64,000 nt of DNA from the NCBI RefSeq assembly GCF_947493875.1, contig NZ_CANLSU010000004.1, positions 124,001 to 188,000 of the forward strand, written 5' to 3'. The stretch's first letter is position 1. Each line of letters starts with the position of its first letter. The notes under the pieces are model-generated. The model was not told where the DNA came from. It worked only from the letters and a program-made list of their open reading frames with translations, and did no database searches. The translations under genes and the position numbers were made by a program. Shown in pieces: positions 14,696-23,657 of this stretch. Source of the DNA: an uncultured Marinococcus sp. (lineage in GTDB: Bacteria > Bacillota > Bacilli > Bacillales > Marinococcaceae).

Positions 14696-16051
14696 TTACA
14701 TCTGATGATCACGCATTTTTTTGTATAATGTCGTCCGGTGGATTCCAAGCTTTTTGGCAGCTTCTGTTTTATTACCGTTTGCTTCTTCAAGCGCCTGCTT
14801 AATCATATTCTGCTCCTGGGCTGATTTCTGGTCCTTCCAGTTTGCTGCGTTCGCGCTTTCGGTCCGGGACGTCTGAACGGGCTCAGCGGCTTCACGGGCT
14901 TCTGCAGAAGAGATGGGAAGATCTTCAGTACGTATTTTCCCACCGTCGTGCATTGCGGCAAGCTGTTCAATGACATTCATCAATTCCCGGATGTTCCCCG
15001 GCCAACTGTACTGCTTCATGGCCTCCATGGCTTTGTTTGTTATTTTTAGCGGCTTCACGCCCAGTTCAGTGGAAAAGTGCGTGTTATAGTATTCCACCAG
15101 GAGCGGAAGGTCCTCGGACCGTTCACGGAGCGGCGGCAGACCCACGGGTACCACGTGCAGACGGTAGTACAGATCCCTGCGGAATTTCCCCTCCTCCACC
15201 AGCTGTTCGATGTTTTCATTAGTGGCAGAAATGATCTTCATATTTACCGGAATTGGGGCCGCGTTGCCGATCTTGCGTACATATGAATCCTCAAGCACCC
15301 GCAGCAGCGCTGCCTGCATCGCCATAGACATATTGCCTACTTCATCGAGAAACAGCGTACCTTCATGAGCTGCTTCAAGTAAACCGACAGAGCCCTGCTG
15401 GGGCTGCATTGGGACTTCCTTTCCGAATAATTCTTCTTCAAGGTGAGTGTCCGGGATAGAGGCGCAGTTTACCGCTACAAACTCTCCGGTTCTTCCACTT
15501 TCCTGATGAATCGCCTGGGCAAACAATTCCTTGCCTGTCCCCGTTTCCCCGGAAAGCCAGACAGGGGTTTTCGTTTTAGCGGCCCGCTTCGCCGTCTGGA
15601 TCGCCCGGTGCACCTCTTCATTTTCCCCTATAATGCGCCGGAAGGAGGCGATGGAGGGACGGAAGGTAGGAGAAGAAGCCGTTTCAGATGTATGTAGCTC
15701 CTTTAACGCTTTTTCCGTCCAGACACCGGTGACTCTTCCCTTTTTGTTTACGACCGCGATTGGCGGGTACTGCTGCTCCCATGATTCCGGAACCTGTCCT
15801 TCAGTAATCTGGGACACTTCTAAAATCCATCCGTCCTTAATCTTTTTATCAAGGCTTTTTTCCTTGTAGATGTGGTTCCACACCTTTGTTTCATCGAGAA
15901 TACCTACCGGCCGGCTGTCGTCGTCCACCATCACGATTGCATCCTTTTCCCCGTTCTTCCAAACCTTCAACACGTCAGACACTTCAGTTTTTGACGCTTC
16001 GAGCATACATGGCTCTACTACAAACTGTTTCCAGTATTCTACTTCTGCCAT
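14696..16051 (-). CDS. CBS-AAA+-Fis regulator of the NtrC type lacking the GAFTGA loop
   Basis: 451 residues. Residues about 1-120 form a CBS pair (IVMVDDDSRPVGILDETKVW and IAVVNKKGRVTGVWTEKAL), in place of a PAS or receiver domain. The AAA+ domain (about 135-370) keeps Walker A GETGTGKE (168-175), Walker B GTLFLDEVG (231-239) and the arginine region GKFRRDLYYRL. A Fis-type HTH ends the protein (NKTEAAKKLGIHRTTLYKKM). After ELFG, where sigma-54 activators carry GHEKGAFTGA, this protein has KEVPMQPQQ, so it should not remodel sigma-54 polymerase. It may act on sigma-A promoters like TyrR. CBS pairs often bind adenine nucleotides or SAM. Stands alone; targets are unknown. Confidence 0.85.
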   Translation of the reverse strand: MAEVEYWKQFVVEPCMLEASKTEVSDVLKVWKNGEKDAIVMVDDDSRPVGILDETKVWNHIYKEKSLDKKIKDGWILEVSQITEGQVPESWEQQYPPIAVVNKKGRVTGVWTEKALKELHTSETASSPTFRPSIASFRRIIGENEEVHRAIQTAKRAAKTKTPVWLSGETGTGKELFAQAIHQESGRTGEFVAVNCASIPDTHLEEELFGKEVPMQPQQGSVGLLEAAHEGTLFLDEVGNMSMAMQAALLRVLEDSYVRKIGNAAPIPVNMKIISATNENIEQLVEEGKFRRDLYYRLHVVPVGLPPLRERSEDLPLLVEYYNTHFSTELGVKPLKITNKAMEAMKQYSWPGNIRELMNVIEQLAAMHDGGKIRTEDLPISSAEAREAAEPVQTSRTESANAANWKDQKSAQEQNMIKQALEEANGNKTEAAKKLGIHRTTLYKKMRDHQM

Positions 16052-16160
16052 TCTCCATCACCCTTCCTGTTTATGAATTATTACCCCACTATTCCCTTCC
16101 GGTCCCCGAAAGAAACAACAGCTTTGATGCAAAAACATTTTTTTGTTTTTTATATACCAA

Positions 16161-16188
16161 ACGCCCTTTCCTATTCCGGAAAAGGCGT
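16161..16188 (-). other. Stem-loop downstream of the aldo/keto reductase gene
   Basis: Arms ACGCCCTTTCC and GGAAAAGGCGT pair over 11 bases with one wobble around a 6-base loop, 12 bases past the stop codon. A clear T run is missing on either strand, so it may be a weak terminator or an mRNA end-protecting structure. Confidence 0.4.
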
Positions 16189-16200
16189 CAGCTGTTTCAG

Positions 16201-17115
16201 TTAGATAGTGAACAGGGCCGTGTCTTTATCATCAAGAAGGTCTACAGCTTTGGCATTGCTTACGAGCTGTTCCGGTGTTTTACAGCCGGGAATGACCGCG
16301 TCCACACTTGAATTGGACAGGCACCAGGCAAGTGCCCACTGGGCAAGCGGCACGTCGTCCGGCAGATTCTCCTTGAGCCGCAGGGCTTCCTGAAGAGCCG
16401 CTTCCTGCTCGTTTTGCGGATGGCGGTGCCGGACATCATTTTCTTCAAAGGAAGCCCCAGGTGTATATTTTCCGCTTAAGTAGCCGCTCGCCATCGGCAC
16501 TCTTGCGATAACGCCGAGATTTTGGCGGTCACATTCCGGAAAAGCTTCTTCAGCGTTTTTACGGTCCAGACGATTATACACGAGCTGTATCGTTTCTGCT
16601 CCAACAGCTTCTGCCTGCCTGATCTGATCCATGTAGTCCTGTTTTTTTACGGAAAGACCGAGGTGGCGAATCTTGCCGGCTTTTTTCTGTTTATCGAGCA
16701 TCGTCCACAGCTTATCATCCTGAAACTCTTCGTCTGTCCCGGAATGAAACTGGTAAAGGTCAATATAGTCCGTCTTAAGTGCCCGCAGGGATGCTTCGAG
16801 CTGCTTTTGCACATCCTCCGGATCATAATGCCGGGTCCGATCGTTCGGCCCGTGAAAATGGTGGCCGAACTTGGAGGCTACAAACCACTGATCACGGTCC
16901 TTTTGAATGGCCGCGCCGGTCAGTTCCTCCGCGAGATGATCTCCGTAGCATTCGGCGGTATCAATAAAATTAAGATTTTCCGTTCTTGCTGCTTCAAACA
17001 GTCCGTCCACTTCCTTTTGAGTAAAGGTTTTGCCCCATTCACCGCCGAACTGATACGTTCCAATACCTACGACAGAGACCTCTTCGTTTGTTTTTCCAAG
17101 CGTATTATATTTCAT
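16201..17115 (-). CDS. Aldo/keto reductase (IolS-like)
   Basis: 304 residues, a TIM-barrel AKR. Catalytic residues appear as Asp and Tyr in FIDTAECYGD, Lys in VASKFG and His in QFHSGTD; the NADP site lies towards AVIPGCKTPEQLVSNAKAVD. The ATG overlaps the stop of the upstream LacI gene as ATGA, so the two are co-translated. B. subtilis has an AKR (IolS) beside the inositol regulator, and this gene has an equivalent place at the edge of the inositol region. The substrate is unknown. Confidence 0.85.
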   Translation of the reverse strand: MKYNTLGKTNEEVSVVGIGTYQFGGEWGKTFTQKEVDGLFEAARTENLNFIDTAECYGDHLAEELTGAAIQKDRDQWFVASKFGHHFHGPNDRTRHYDPEDVQKQLEASLRALKTDYIDLYQFHSGTDEEFQDDKLWTMLDKQKKAGKIRHLGLSVKKQDYMDQIRQAEAVGAETIQLVYNRLDRKNAEEAFPECDRQNLGVIARVPMASGYLSGKYTPGASFEENDVRHRHPQNEQEAALQEALRLKENLPDDVPLAQWALAWCLSNSSVDAVIPGCKTPEQLVSNAKAVDLLDDKDTALFTI

Positions 17116-18143
17116 GAGCTGGTAACATCCCTTTCTGCTTCTTTTATGCCTGCGGTCGTCTTACGTACGTGCAGCTCCGGATTTAAAATAACAGTCCGTG
17201 TCGTTTCGTTTTTGCCTCCGATCCGGTCCACCAGCATCTGTGTCACCAGCCGCCCCATTTCAAGGATGGGCTGCGCTACTGTAGTCAGCGGCGGATCGCT
17301 CAGCGTAGCAATAAATGTATCATCAAAGCCGACAACAGACAAATCTTCAGGAACCTGCCGCCCCGCTTCTTTACCTGCCTGAATACAGCCGATCGCCAGA
17401 AAGTCATTTAAAGCAAACACTGCAGTGATCCCGGGATCATTCTGCAGAGCCTCAAGCATCGACTTTTTGGCATCATCAATCGAATGATTGTCTTTTACCA
17501 GTACCGCTTCCTCCCGGCTTATTCCATACTCATCATACGCTTCATAAAAGCCTTTCAGCCGTTCCGTATCACTCGAGTTATTCATCTCGCCTACCACAAA
17601 AGCAATCCGGGTATGTCCTGCCTGGAGCAGATGCTTTGTAGCCTCGTAGCCGCCCCGGTGGTCATCGACGAGCACGGTGTCTACATCAATTGCGGAAGCG
17701 TCTCTTGCCACGAGCGCGAGTGGAATGTTCTGTTTCATAAAATCCTGCAGCGCTTTCGTGTTTTGTATTCCTGTTCCCAGAATAATACCATCCACTCTTT
17801 TTTGATTCAGCCACCATAAATATTGAATTTCCTTTTCCGGATTGTTGTCGGTATTGCATATAACAACATTGAATCCGCCGGCGTGTCCTGTATCTTCCAC
17901 GCTTCTCGCAAGCTCGGCAAAAAAAGAGTTGGCAATATCAGGAACCAGCAGGCCAATCGTGTTCGTCTGCTTTCCCGTCAGGGCCGAAGCCACCGTGCTC
18001 GGCTGATAATCGAGTTCATCCATAATGGCGAGCACCCGCTGTTTGGTTTTCTCTCCTATTTTTCCTTTGTTGTTAATCACCTTTGACACTGTAGCGATTG
18101 AAACCTCCGCCCGCTCAGCGATGTCGTAAATTGTCGTTCTCAT
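17112..18143 (-). CDS. LacI family regulator, likely of the inositol genes
   Basis: 343 residues when started at ATG 18141-18143, which has GAGGA upstream and begins with the HTH itself (TIYDIAERAEVSIATVSKVI). The rest is a LacI effector domain. B. subtilis controls iol genes through IolR of the DeoR family; here no DeoR gene is seen, and this LacI protein is the nearest regulator. Shared TTAAGCGCTT motifs in front of the iol transcripts (21478, 26236, 26412) are typical LacI-family operators and could be its sites. That pairing is inference. It is co-translated with an aldo/keto reductase. Confidence 0.85.
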   Translation of the reverse strand: MRTTIYDIAERAEVSIATVSKVINNKGKIGEKTKQRVLAIMDELDYQPSTVASALTGKQTNTIGLLVPDIANSFFAELARSVEDTGHAGGFNVVICNTDNNPEKEIQYLWWLNQKRVDGIILGTGIQNTKALQDFMKQNIPLALVARDASAIDVDTVLVDDHRGGYEATKHLLQAGHTRIAFVVGEMNNSSDTERLKGFYEAYDEYGISREEAVLVKDNHSIDDAKKSMLEALQNDPGITAVFALNDFLAIGCIQAGKEAGRQVPEDLSVVGFDDTFIATLSDPPLTTVAQPILEMGRLVTQMLVDRIGGKNETTRTVILNPELHVRKTTAGIKEAERDVTSS

Positions 18144-18290
18144 TTTATCTTCCTCATTTTTGTCGTTTCGTTTATTATAAATCCTCCGTTCCTTCCTATC
18201 CACCGGGAGAGTCTTTTCTTTTCAGCTTTTTCACCCAGGACGAAACAACAGTCTTTGCGGACCTCCCCGCGTTCAGGCTCTTTATAGAAG

Positions 18291-18322
18291 AAAAAGGCAT
18301 TTCGATATTCACTCGAAATGCC
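18291..18322 (-). terminator. Terminator after iolE
   Basis: Perfect 10-base arms GGCATTTCGA (18296-18305) and TCGAAATGCC (18313-18322), with AAAAA at 18291-18295 giving the T run on the minus strand, ten bases after the iolE stop. Confidence 0.85.
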
Positions 18323-18331
18323 CTAGTTCGT

Positions 18332-19270
18332 TTATCTGCCGGCTTTTTCCCCGTATTTTTCCAGAACCTTTTCCATTGTTTCATCCAGATGATCCTTTGC
18401 CATTTTTGCATATTTGTACGGCGGGGCGACGTCCGGGTCCTGCTCTGCTTCTACCACTGTCCATCCCTGGTAGCCCCGCTTCATCAGCTCTTCGAGGACA
18501 GGTTCAAAATCAATGCAGCCGTCCCCCGGCACGGTAAACAGTCCTTCGAGCACGGCTTCCCGGAAGGTCAGGTTTTCTTTAATTGTTTTGTTCCAGATGT
18601 CTTCACGGACGTCTTTGTAGTGTACATACTTAATGCGGTCGTAGTAGCGTGTCAGCTGATCCATTGGGTCATAGTTGCCGAAAAAGGCATGACCGGTATC
18701 GTACAGCAGTGACACAGCATCCTCGTCGGTTTCTGCCATCAGGCGGTCGACGTCTTCGCGCTGTTCTACAATCGTTCCGGCATGCGGGTGGTACACGAGC
18801 TCGAGCCCATATTTATTTGCGATGCGCCCAGCCTCGTTTAAGCCGTCCACCATGCTTTTCCACTGTGCTTCCGACGGTGCTGTGATTCTTGCTTTATCCG
18901 GATCATCCTTATCCCAGTGCATCGAGTTGCCCATTTCACAGACGATCACGTATTCGCAGTCCATGTCTTTTAAAAACCGGACCCATTCTTCGAAATCGCG
19001 GACCTCCTGATCCTTATGCTGCAGGTTGGAAAACTGCGTTCCGACGAATTTACTGGCAAGCGTAATATCGTGCTTTTCGAGAATCGCTTTTAACTCCGCG
19101 AGGTTACGCGGAAATGTCCGCCCCATTTCAGTAGCCTCATACCCGATTTCCCGCATTTCTCCTAAAATATGATCCAATGAATAGTGGTCGCCCAGTCCCG
19201 GAATATCATCATTCACCCAGCTGATAGCTGCAATTCCGAGATGGAACTCGTAGTTTCCAAGTCCCGCCAT
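18332..19270 (-). CDS. iolE: myo-inosose-2 dehydratase (IolE)
   Basis: 312 residues, TIM barrel. IolE removes water from 2-keto-myo-inositol to give the trihydroxycyclohexanedione hydrolysed by IolD. Visible motifs: LGIAAISWVNDDIPGLG at the start, LVYHPHAGTIVE and LLYDTGHAFFGNYDP with metal-binding His/Asp residues, KYVHYKDVR, and VPGDGCIDFEPV towards the C-terminus. ATG 19268-19270 with AAAGGGG eight bases upstream is preferred to a GTG three codons earlier. It is the last gene of a minus-strand set behind two Gfo/Idh/MocA genes and ends in a terminator. Confidence 0.9.
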   Translation of the reverse strand: MAGLGNYEFHLGIAAISWVNDDIPGLGDHYSLDHILGEMREIGYEATEMGRTFPRNLAELKAILEKHDITLASKFVGTQFSNLQHKDQEVRDFEEWVRFLKDMDCEYVIVCEMGNSMHWDKDDPDKARITAPSEAQWKSMVDGLNEAGRIANKYGLELVYHPHAGTIVEQREDVDRLMAETDEDAVSLLYDTGHAFFGNYDPMDQLTRYYDRIKYVHYKDVREDIWNKTIKENLTFREAVLEGLFTVPGDGCIDFEPVLEELMKRGYQGWTVVEAEQDPDVAPPYKYAKMAKDHLDETMEKVLEKYGEKAGR

Positions 19271-19307
19271 ATGCTGCACCCCTTTTCTTATAGTTTCCGC
19301 CTCTGCT

Positions 19308-20348
19308 TTAGTCGGTATAAACCTTATCCTGATGCACGTCTTTCATATAAATGCGTTCCCCATTGTTTTTAAACGATTCGGTGGCTGCAAGTGCTACCTG
19401 CATATTGATTTTGGAATCCAGTGAAGTGACCCGCGGCTCTTCGTCTCCTTTGACGCATTTAATAAACTGTTCGAGCTCAAGGATATACGCTTCCCGGAAC
19501 CGCGTCTGGAAATTCGGCACTATTTCGTGATTGCTCCCGGCACTGCTTTGCACCGTCACATCACTGTTTCGCAGCGAACCGACAAAGATGGCTCCTTCGG
19601 TACCGATAATCTCTGCCCGGATGTCGTGGCCGTACGGGGACGTCCTGCTTGCTTCTACGTCTCCGGCGCCTCCGTTTTCAAACTCCAAATACGTAATCGC
19701 CTGATCGACATCGCCGTATTCTTCCATGAAGGAATTGATCAGAATGCGGCCATGGCCGGACACAGAAGAAATTTCCGAGCCCATTAAATACCGGGCCATG
19801 TCATAGTCGTGAATGGAGCAGTCCAGAAATATCCCACCGCTATTTTTAATGAAGGAGGCAGGCGGGGAACCGCTATCTCTGGAGAATCCTTTAAAATAAA
19901 TCGGCTTGCCGATTTCGCCGGCTTCAATGCGCTCCCTGGCATCATGGAAGCCAGGGTCGTACCTTCTCATGAAGCCGACCTGGCAGACAACGCCGGTCTC
20001 TTCCACGACCTTAATCACCTCTTCAGCTTCTGCCACGGTGGAGGTCAGCGGCTTTTCCACGAAGATCTGCTTGCCGCTGCGGGCCGCTTTTGTAATCATG
20101 TCAGCATGCGTACTGGTCGGCGTTACAATCACCACGGCGTCCACTTCCTGATCGGCAAACACTTCTTCAGGGTTGGACGTCCAGCGTTCCACCCCAAGCT
20201 GTTCAGCCACCATTTCGGCATGCTCGGCGAGTGGATCGCATACCAGCACCAGCTCGGCTCCCTTTACTTTGTTCATCATATTGCTTGCATGAAACAGCCC
20301 AAGCCGCCCTAGTCCAAGCACTGCTACCCTTATATCGTTCTGTGCCAT
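19308..20348 (-). CDS. Gfo/Idh/MocA dehydrogenase, inositol 2-dehydrogenase-like
   Basis: 346 residues. The Rossmann start is VAVLGLGRLGLFHA; the catalytic Lys lies in FVEKPLTS; the C-terminal domain has SGGIFLDCSIHDYDMARYLMG with the Asp and His that act on the inositol ring in IolG. It likely oxidises a cyclitol isomer (myo-, scyllo- or D-chiro-inositol) to the inosose used by IolE, whose gene begins 37 bases later. A better IolG match is encoded at 26455, so this may be the scyllo-inositol (IolX-like) or chiro-inositol enzyme; the choice cannot be made from sequence alone. AGGAGG precedes the ATG. Confidence 0.85.
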   Translation of the reverse strand: MAQNDIRVAVLGLGRLGLFHASNMMNKVKGAELVLVCDPLAEHAEMVAEQLGVERWTSNPEEVFADQEVDAVVIVTPTSTHADMITKAARSGKQIFVEKPLTSTVAEAEEVIKVVEETGVVCQVGFMRRYDPGFHDARERIEAGEIGKPIYFKGFSRDSGSPPASFIKNSGGIFLDCSIHDYDMARYLMGSEISSVSGHGRILINSFMEEYGDVDQAITYLEFENGGAGDVEASRTSPYGHDIRAEIIGTEGAIFVGSLRNSDVTVQSSAGSNHEIVPNFQTRFREAYILELEQFIKCVKGDEEPRVTSLDSKINMQVALAATESFKNNGERIYMKDVHQDKVYTD

Positions 20349-20416
20349 TCGTACACCTCCTGTGTTTTCTTGTCCGCTCTCTTCTATCGGTTTTTTCCAC
20401 TCCTGCTTTCTTTATC

Positions 20417-21430
20417 TTAAGAAAGTACCTTATTTAACTGATCGGCAATATTTATTTCTTTACCGGTTTTAGCGCTTTCATAAATGCTTGTCAGCAGAAA
20501 GGTGGATTTGTACGCTTCCTCCGCATTTACCGGCGGTTCTGTTCCATTGACCAGAGCATCAATGAACAGCCGGTCCTCCTCTTCATAGCCCCATTTTTTG
20601 CTGACAGGCATGAGGTGGTAATCAGAGGAATCAATTTCACTTTCAAGGCCGCAGGCAATTTTCACGGTTTCGAGTTCAGCGGTCGATGCTGTGCTGTATT
20701 TTCCGTAGATTTCAATTGCTTCAAACGGGAAGCTCCACCCGGAATGGGCAAAGGTATTAAACGTCATAATCATGCCGGATTCAAAGGTCAAAAGTATCGC
20801 AAAGTTATCGGGTTCGCTGTCTGATACAGCCTGCGTTGCTTCGCATTTCACCTTCTTTACTTCTCCGAAATAATAGCGGCAGAGATCCATCAAATGAAAA
20901 GGCGTTTCGTATAAAAAGCCTCCGGTCTTCGCCGGATCAGACGTCCAGGCAGGATGCAGCAGCTCTCCCCGGTTCATTTTGAAATGGGCGGAATACGCAT
21001 CAAGCTGTCCGGAGTCCATGTAGCTTTTAATTTTTTTGTATACATAGGCGTAGCGGCGGTTCATGCCAAGGTTGTAGCACGCTTTGGATTCCCATGCGGC
21101 ATCGCGTATCTGTCTTGCTTCTTCTTCCGAGGTGGCCATCGGCTTTTCACTGAATACGTTTACATTATTCTTTAAACAATGAAGAACCGGACTAACATGC
21201 ATCGTGTTTGGCGTAGTGACATAGACAGTGTCCACGCCTAGCGCAATCAGCTCTTCGATGGACCCCGCTGTGCGAACGTCCGGGCCTGCTTCTGCGGCCA
21301 ATTCTTTCGCTTTATCCTCAAAAATATCAGCAATCCCAACAATTTCAACCCGCTCGTCCTGCTTTAAAAGGGCAGCATGCACTGCAGCGATGTGCCCCGC
21401 TCCGAGTATTCCAACCTTAACTTTATTCAC
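20417..21430 (-). CDS. Gfo/Idh/MocA family oxidoreductase
   Basis: 337 residues. NAD(P) site GILGAGHIAAVHA, catalytic Lys in FSEKPMATS, and FLYETPFHLMDLCRYYFG carrying the His of the active site. The start is GTG at 21430 with AGGAGG nine bases upstream. It is the first gene after a promoter region with a TAAGCGCTTA palindrome and a cre-like site, and leads into the dehydrogenase/iolE pair. Sequence is less IolG-like than the other two family members here; a ketoinositol epimerising or sugar dehydrogenase role is possible. Confidence 0.82.
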   Translation of the reverse strand: MNKVKVGILGAGHIAAVHAALLKQDERVEIVGIADIFEDKAKELAAEAGPDVRTAGSIEELIALGVDTVYVTTPNTMHVSPVLHCLKNNVNVFSEKPMATSEEEARQIRDAAWESKACYNLGMNRRYAYVYKKIKSYMDSGQLDAYSAHFKMNRGELLHPAWTSDPAKTGGFLYETPFHLMDLCRYYFGEVKKVKCEATQAVSDSEPDNFAILLTFESGMIMTFNTFAHSGWSFPFEAIEIYGKYSTASTAELETVKIACGLESEIDSSDYHLMPVSKKWGYEEEDRLFIDALVNGTEPPVNAEEAYKSTFLLTSIYESAKTGKEINIADQLNKVLS

Positions 21431-21477
21431 GTCCCAGAACCTCCTGCACTGTTTTTACAGCTATTATACTTTTTGAG

Positions 21478-21487
21478 TAAGCGCTTA
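21478..21487. promoter_or_regulatory. Inositol-region operator-like palindrome (site A)
   Basis: TAAGCGCTTA, a perfect palindrome, lies 48 bases upstream of the 20417-21430 gene. The core TTAAGCGCTT is shared with sites at 26236 and 26412 in the iolC/iolG intergenic region. Confidence 0.6.
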
Positions 21488-21542
21488 ACTTATGTTTATA
21501 CTATCGTTTCCTTCCGGGTAATTCAAGGGGTAAACGGAAAAA

Positions 21543-21557
21543 ATGTAAGCGATTTAT
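21543..21557. promoter_or_regulatory. cre-like CcpA site upstream of the iolE-containing transcript
   Basis: ATGTAAGCGATTTAT matches the cre consensus WTGNAANCGNWNNCW at 14 of 15 positions. A near copy is found at 26376-26390. Confidence 0.5.
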
Positions 21558-21579
21558 CAAAAATATAATCTCCCATTAC

Positions 21580-21612
21580 AAAAAAGCGTCCAAAGCCGGG
21601 GCTCTGAACGCG
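21580..21612 (-). terminator. Terminator after iolD
   Basis: GCGTCCAAAGCC (21586-21597) pairs with GGCTCTGAACGC (21601-21612) allowing two wobbles; A bases at 21580-21585 give a T run on the minus strand. Confidence 0.75.
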
Positions 21613-21621
21613 TTTGACCAT

Positions 21622-23541
21622 TTAATATTTCCGGGCCTGCTGCAGCTGCTTTTCTTTGTCTTCAAAGGACTCCCGTACGCTTTCTCGTTCAGAAACCTCT
21701 GAAACGCCGACATTCCACCAGGATTCATAATCCCCGGTCATCGTCTTCGGCAGCACCTTTACGTCAATAAGCGTCGATACTGTCTGCTTTTTCGCATCAG
21801 CGATAGCTTCCTTCAATCCCTCCTCCGTGGTCACCCGGTACGTTTTCAGACCGTAGCCTTCGGCTACCTTCGCATAGTCAATGTGCATCACGCTGCCGCA
21901 CATTTCATCCTTTGCTTCATCACGATGACGGAATTCGGTTCCGATGCTCTGCATGCCATTACCCATCTGCAGGTTGTTAATGCACCCGTAGCCGGAATTA
22001 TCAAACAGCATCACGTTAATCTTTTTGTTTTCCTGCACGCTTGTAATCATTTCCGAGTGCAGCATCAAAAAGCTGCCGTCCCCGACCATCGCGTATACTT
22101 CCTTGTCCGGCTCCGCAAGCTTGGCCCCGAATGCTCCGGAAATTTCATAGCCCATGCAGGAATAGCCGTACTCCATGTTGTACCGGTACTTCTGACTCGA
22201 TTCCCACAGGCGCTGCATGTCACCGGGCAGGCTTCCGGCTGCTCCGACGGCTACAGCATCTTCATCGATTTCCCGGTTTACAATACCGAGCGCTGTTGTC
22301 TGCGCCAGGTCCGTACCCAGTACTTTACGGTACTCCTGCAGCTCCTCGTCAAGATGACCGGCAATTTCGGGTGTAAATCCTTCCTCCGTATAGCGGATGG
22401 AATAAAGCCGCTCTTTTTCCCTGGCCCAGGCCGCCTTTGCTTCTTCGGTCTCGTTTTTAAACTCGGACGTGTAGTCCCCGGTCTCGTTTACAAGCGCTTC
22501 AATCACGGCCTGCGCGTCCCCGATTAACGGTGAGGCGTCCATTTTCACTCCGTGAAATTCCGACACGTTGATCGAAATAAATTCGACGTTTTCATTCCGG
22601 AACAGCTGCTTCGAGGAGGTGGTAAAGTCAGCCAGGCGCGTGCCTACCGCAATAATGACATCCGCCTTTGGAGCGAGCGTGTTCGCTGCCAGGTTCCCGG
22701 TTACACCAAGACCTCCGACATTCCACTCATGCGTGCTTTCCACCGCGCTTTTTCCGGCCTGCGTTTCTGCGATCGGCACGTTCCAGGCTTCAGCCATTCT
22801 TTTCAGGCTTTCTCCTGCCTCTGAATAGCGGACGCCTCCGCCGCAAATGATGAACGGACGCTTTTTGCTCCGGATCAAGGCTGCCGCTTCCTTTACCGAA
22901 CGCTCATCCGGAACTTTTCTCGAAACACGGTGAACCCGTTTCTGGAAAAACGATTCCGGAAAGTCATAGGCTTCCCCCTGGACGTCCTGCGGTACGGACA
23001 CGGTAACTGCACCGGTTTCCGCCGGATTTGTCAGTACACGCATCGCCTGGATTAAGGAAGTCATCAGCTGTTCGGGTCTTGTAATACGGTCCCAGAACTT
23101 ACTTACCGGACGGAACGCGTCATTAGTGGAAAGCGTTAAGTCATGAGGCTGTTCCACCTGCTGCAGCACCGGGTCCGGCTGGCGGCTTGCGAAGATGTCT
23201 CCCGGAAAAAGGAGCAGCGGGATGTTGTTTACCGTTGCCACACTCGCCGCTGTCACCATGTTGGCAGAGCCAGGTCCGACAGAGGACGTGCAGGCGATGA
23301 TGCGTTTACGATTATTCTGTTTGGCATACGATATGGCTGCATGTCCCATGCCCTGCTCATTTTTTCCCTGGTACACCCGGAGCCGCTTCGCTTCAGAAAG
23401 AGCCTGGCCGAGGCCGAGCACGTTACCGTGACCGAAGATCGTAAACATTCCATCTACAAACGGAATTTCTTCACCGTCCCATTCAATATACTGCTGCTCC
23501 AGAAAACGTACGATTGCTTGTGCTGTTGTTAATACGGGCAT
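21622..23541 (-). CDS. iolD: 3D-(3,5/4)-trihydroxycyclohexane-1,2-dione hydrolase (IolD)
   Basis: 639 residues, within two residues of the B. subtilis enzyme as I recall it. Thiamine-diphosphate fold: N-terminal PYR domain with [19 protein letters not shown], a central Rossmann domain, and a C-terminal PP domain with [13 protein letters not shown] and the metal-binding [12 protein letters not shown]. IolD opens the ring of the diketone made by IolE to give 5-deoxyglucuronate for IolB. It is followed by its own terminator and lies between iolA upstream and the second iol transcript downstream. GGAAGGGG precedes the ATG. Confidence 0.95.
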   Translation of the reverse strand: MPVLTTAQAIVRFLEQQYIEWDGEEIPFVDGMFTIFGHGNVLGLGQALSEAKRLRVYQGKNEQGMGHAAISYAKQNNRKRIIACTSSVGPGSANMVTAASVATVNNIPLLLFPGDIFASRQPDPVLQQVEQPHDLTLSTNDAFRPVSKFWDRITRPEQLMTSLIQAMRVLTNPAETGAVTVSVPQDVQGEAYDFPESFFQKRVHRVSRKVPDERSVKEAAALIRSKKRPFIICGGGVRYSEAGESLKRMAEAWNVPIAETQAGKSAVESTHEWNVGGLGVTGNLAANTLAPKADVIIAVGTRLADFTTSSKQLFRNENVEFISINVSEFHGVKMDASPLIGDAQAVIEALVNETGDYTSEFKNETEEAKAAWAREKERLYSIRYTEEGFTPEIAGHLDEELQEYRKVLGTDLAQTTALGIVNREIDEDAVAVGAAGSLPGDMQRLWESSQKYRYNMEYGYSCMGYEISGAFGAKLAEPDKEVYAMVGDGSFLMLHSEMITSVQENKKINVMLFDNSGYGCINNLQMGNGMQSIGTEFRHRDEAKDEMCGSVMHIDYAKVAEGYGLKTYRVTTEEGLKEAIADAKKQTVSTLIDVKVLPKTMTGDYESWWNVGVSEVSERESVRESFEDKEKQLQQARKY

Positions 23542-23574
23542 AAAAATCCCCTTCCTGTTGTCGTTTTATAGAAG

Positions 23575-23622
23575 AAAAAACTGCCTTCTCCTCTCTCAGA
23601 ATAGAAAGGAAAGAGAAGACAG
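23575..23622 (-). terminator. Terminator after iolA
   Basis: ACTGCCTTCTC (23580-23590) and GAGAAGACAGT (23612-23622) pair with one mismatch and an internal purine/pyrimidine loop; the A run at 23575-23580 gives a minus-strand T run 36 bases after the iolA stop. Confidence 0.7.
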
Positions 23623-23657
23623 TCTGGGAGTTGTGCTATTGTGCTGAAGCTGTACGA

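Noticed and set aside
16161-16188. Stem-loop as a rho-independent terminator
   Set aside because: The stem is good but neither strand has a T run after it, so it is kept only as a structure.
21543-21557. TGTAAGCGATT as a fourth copy of the iol LacI-type operator
   Set aside because: It fits the cre consensus at 14 of 15 positions and lacks the symmetric TTAAGCGCTT core, so I listed it as a cre-like site.
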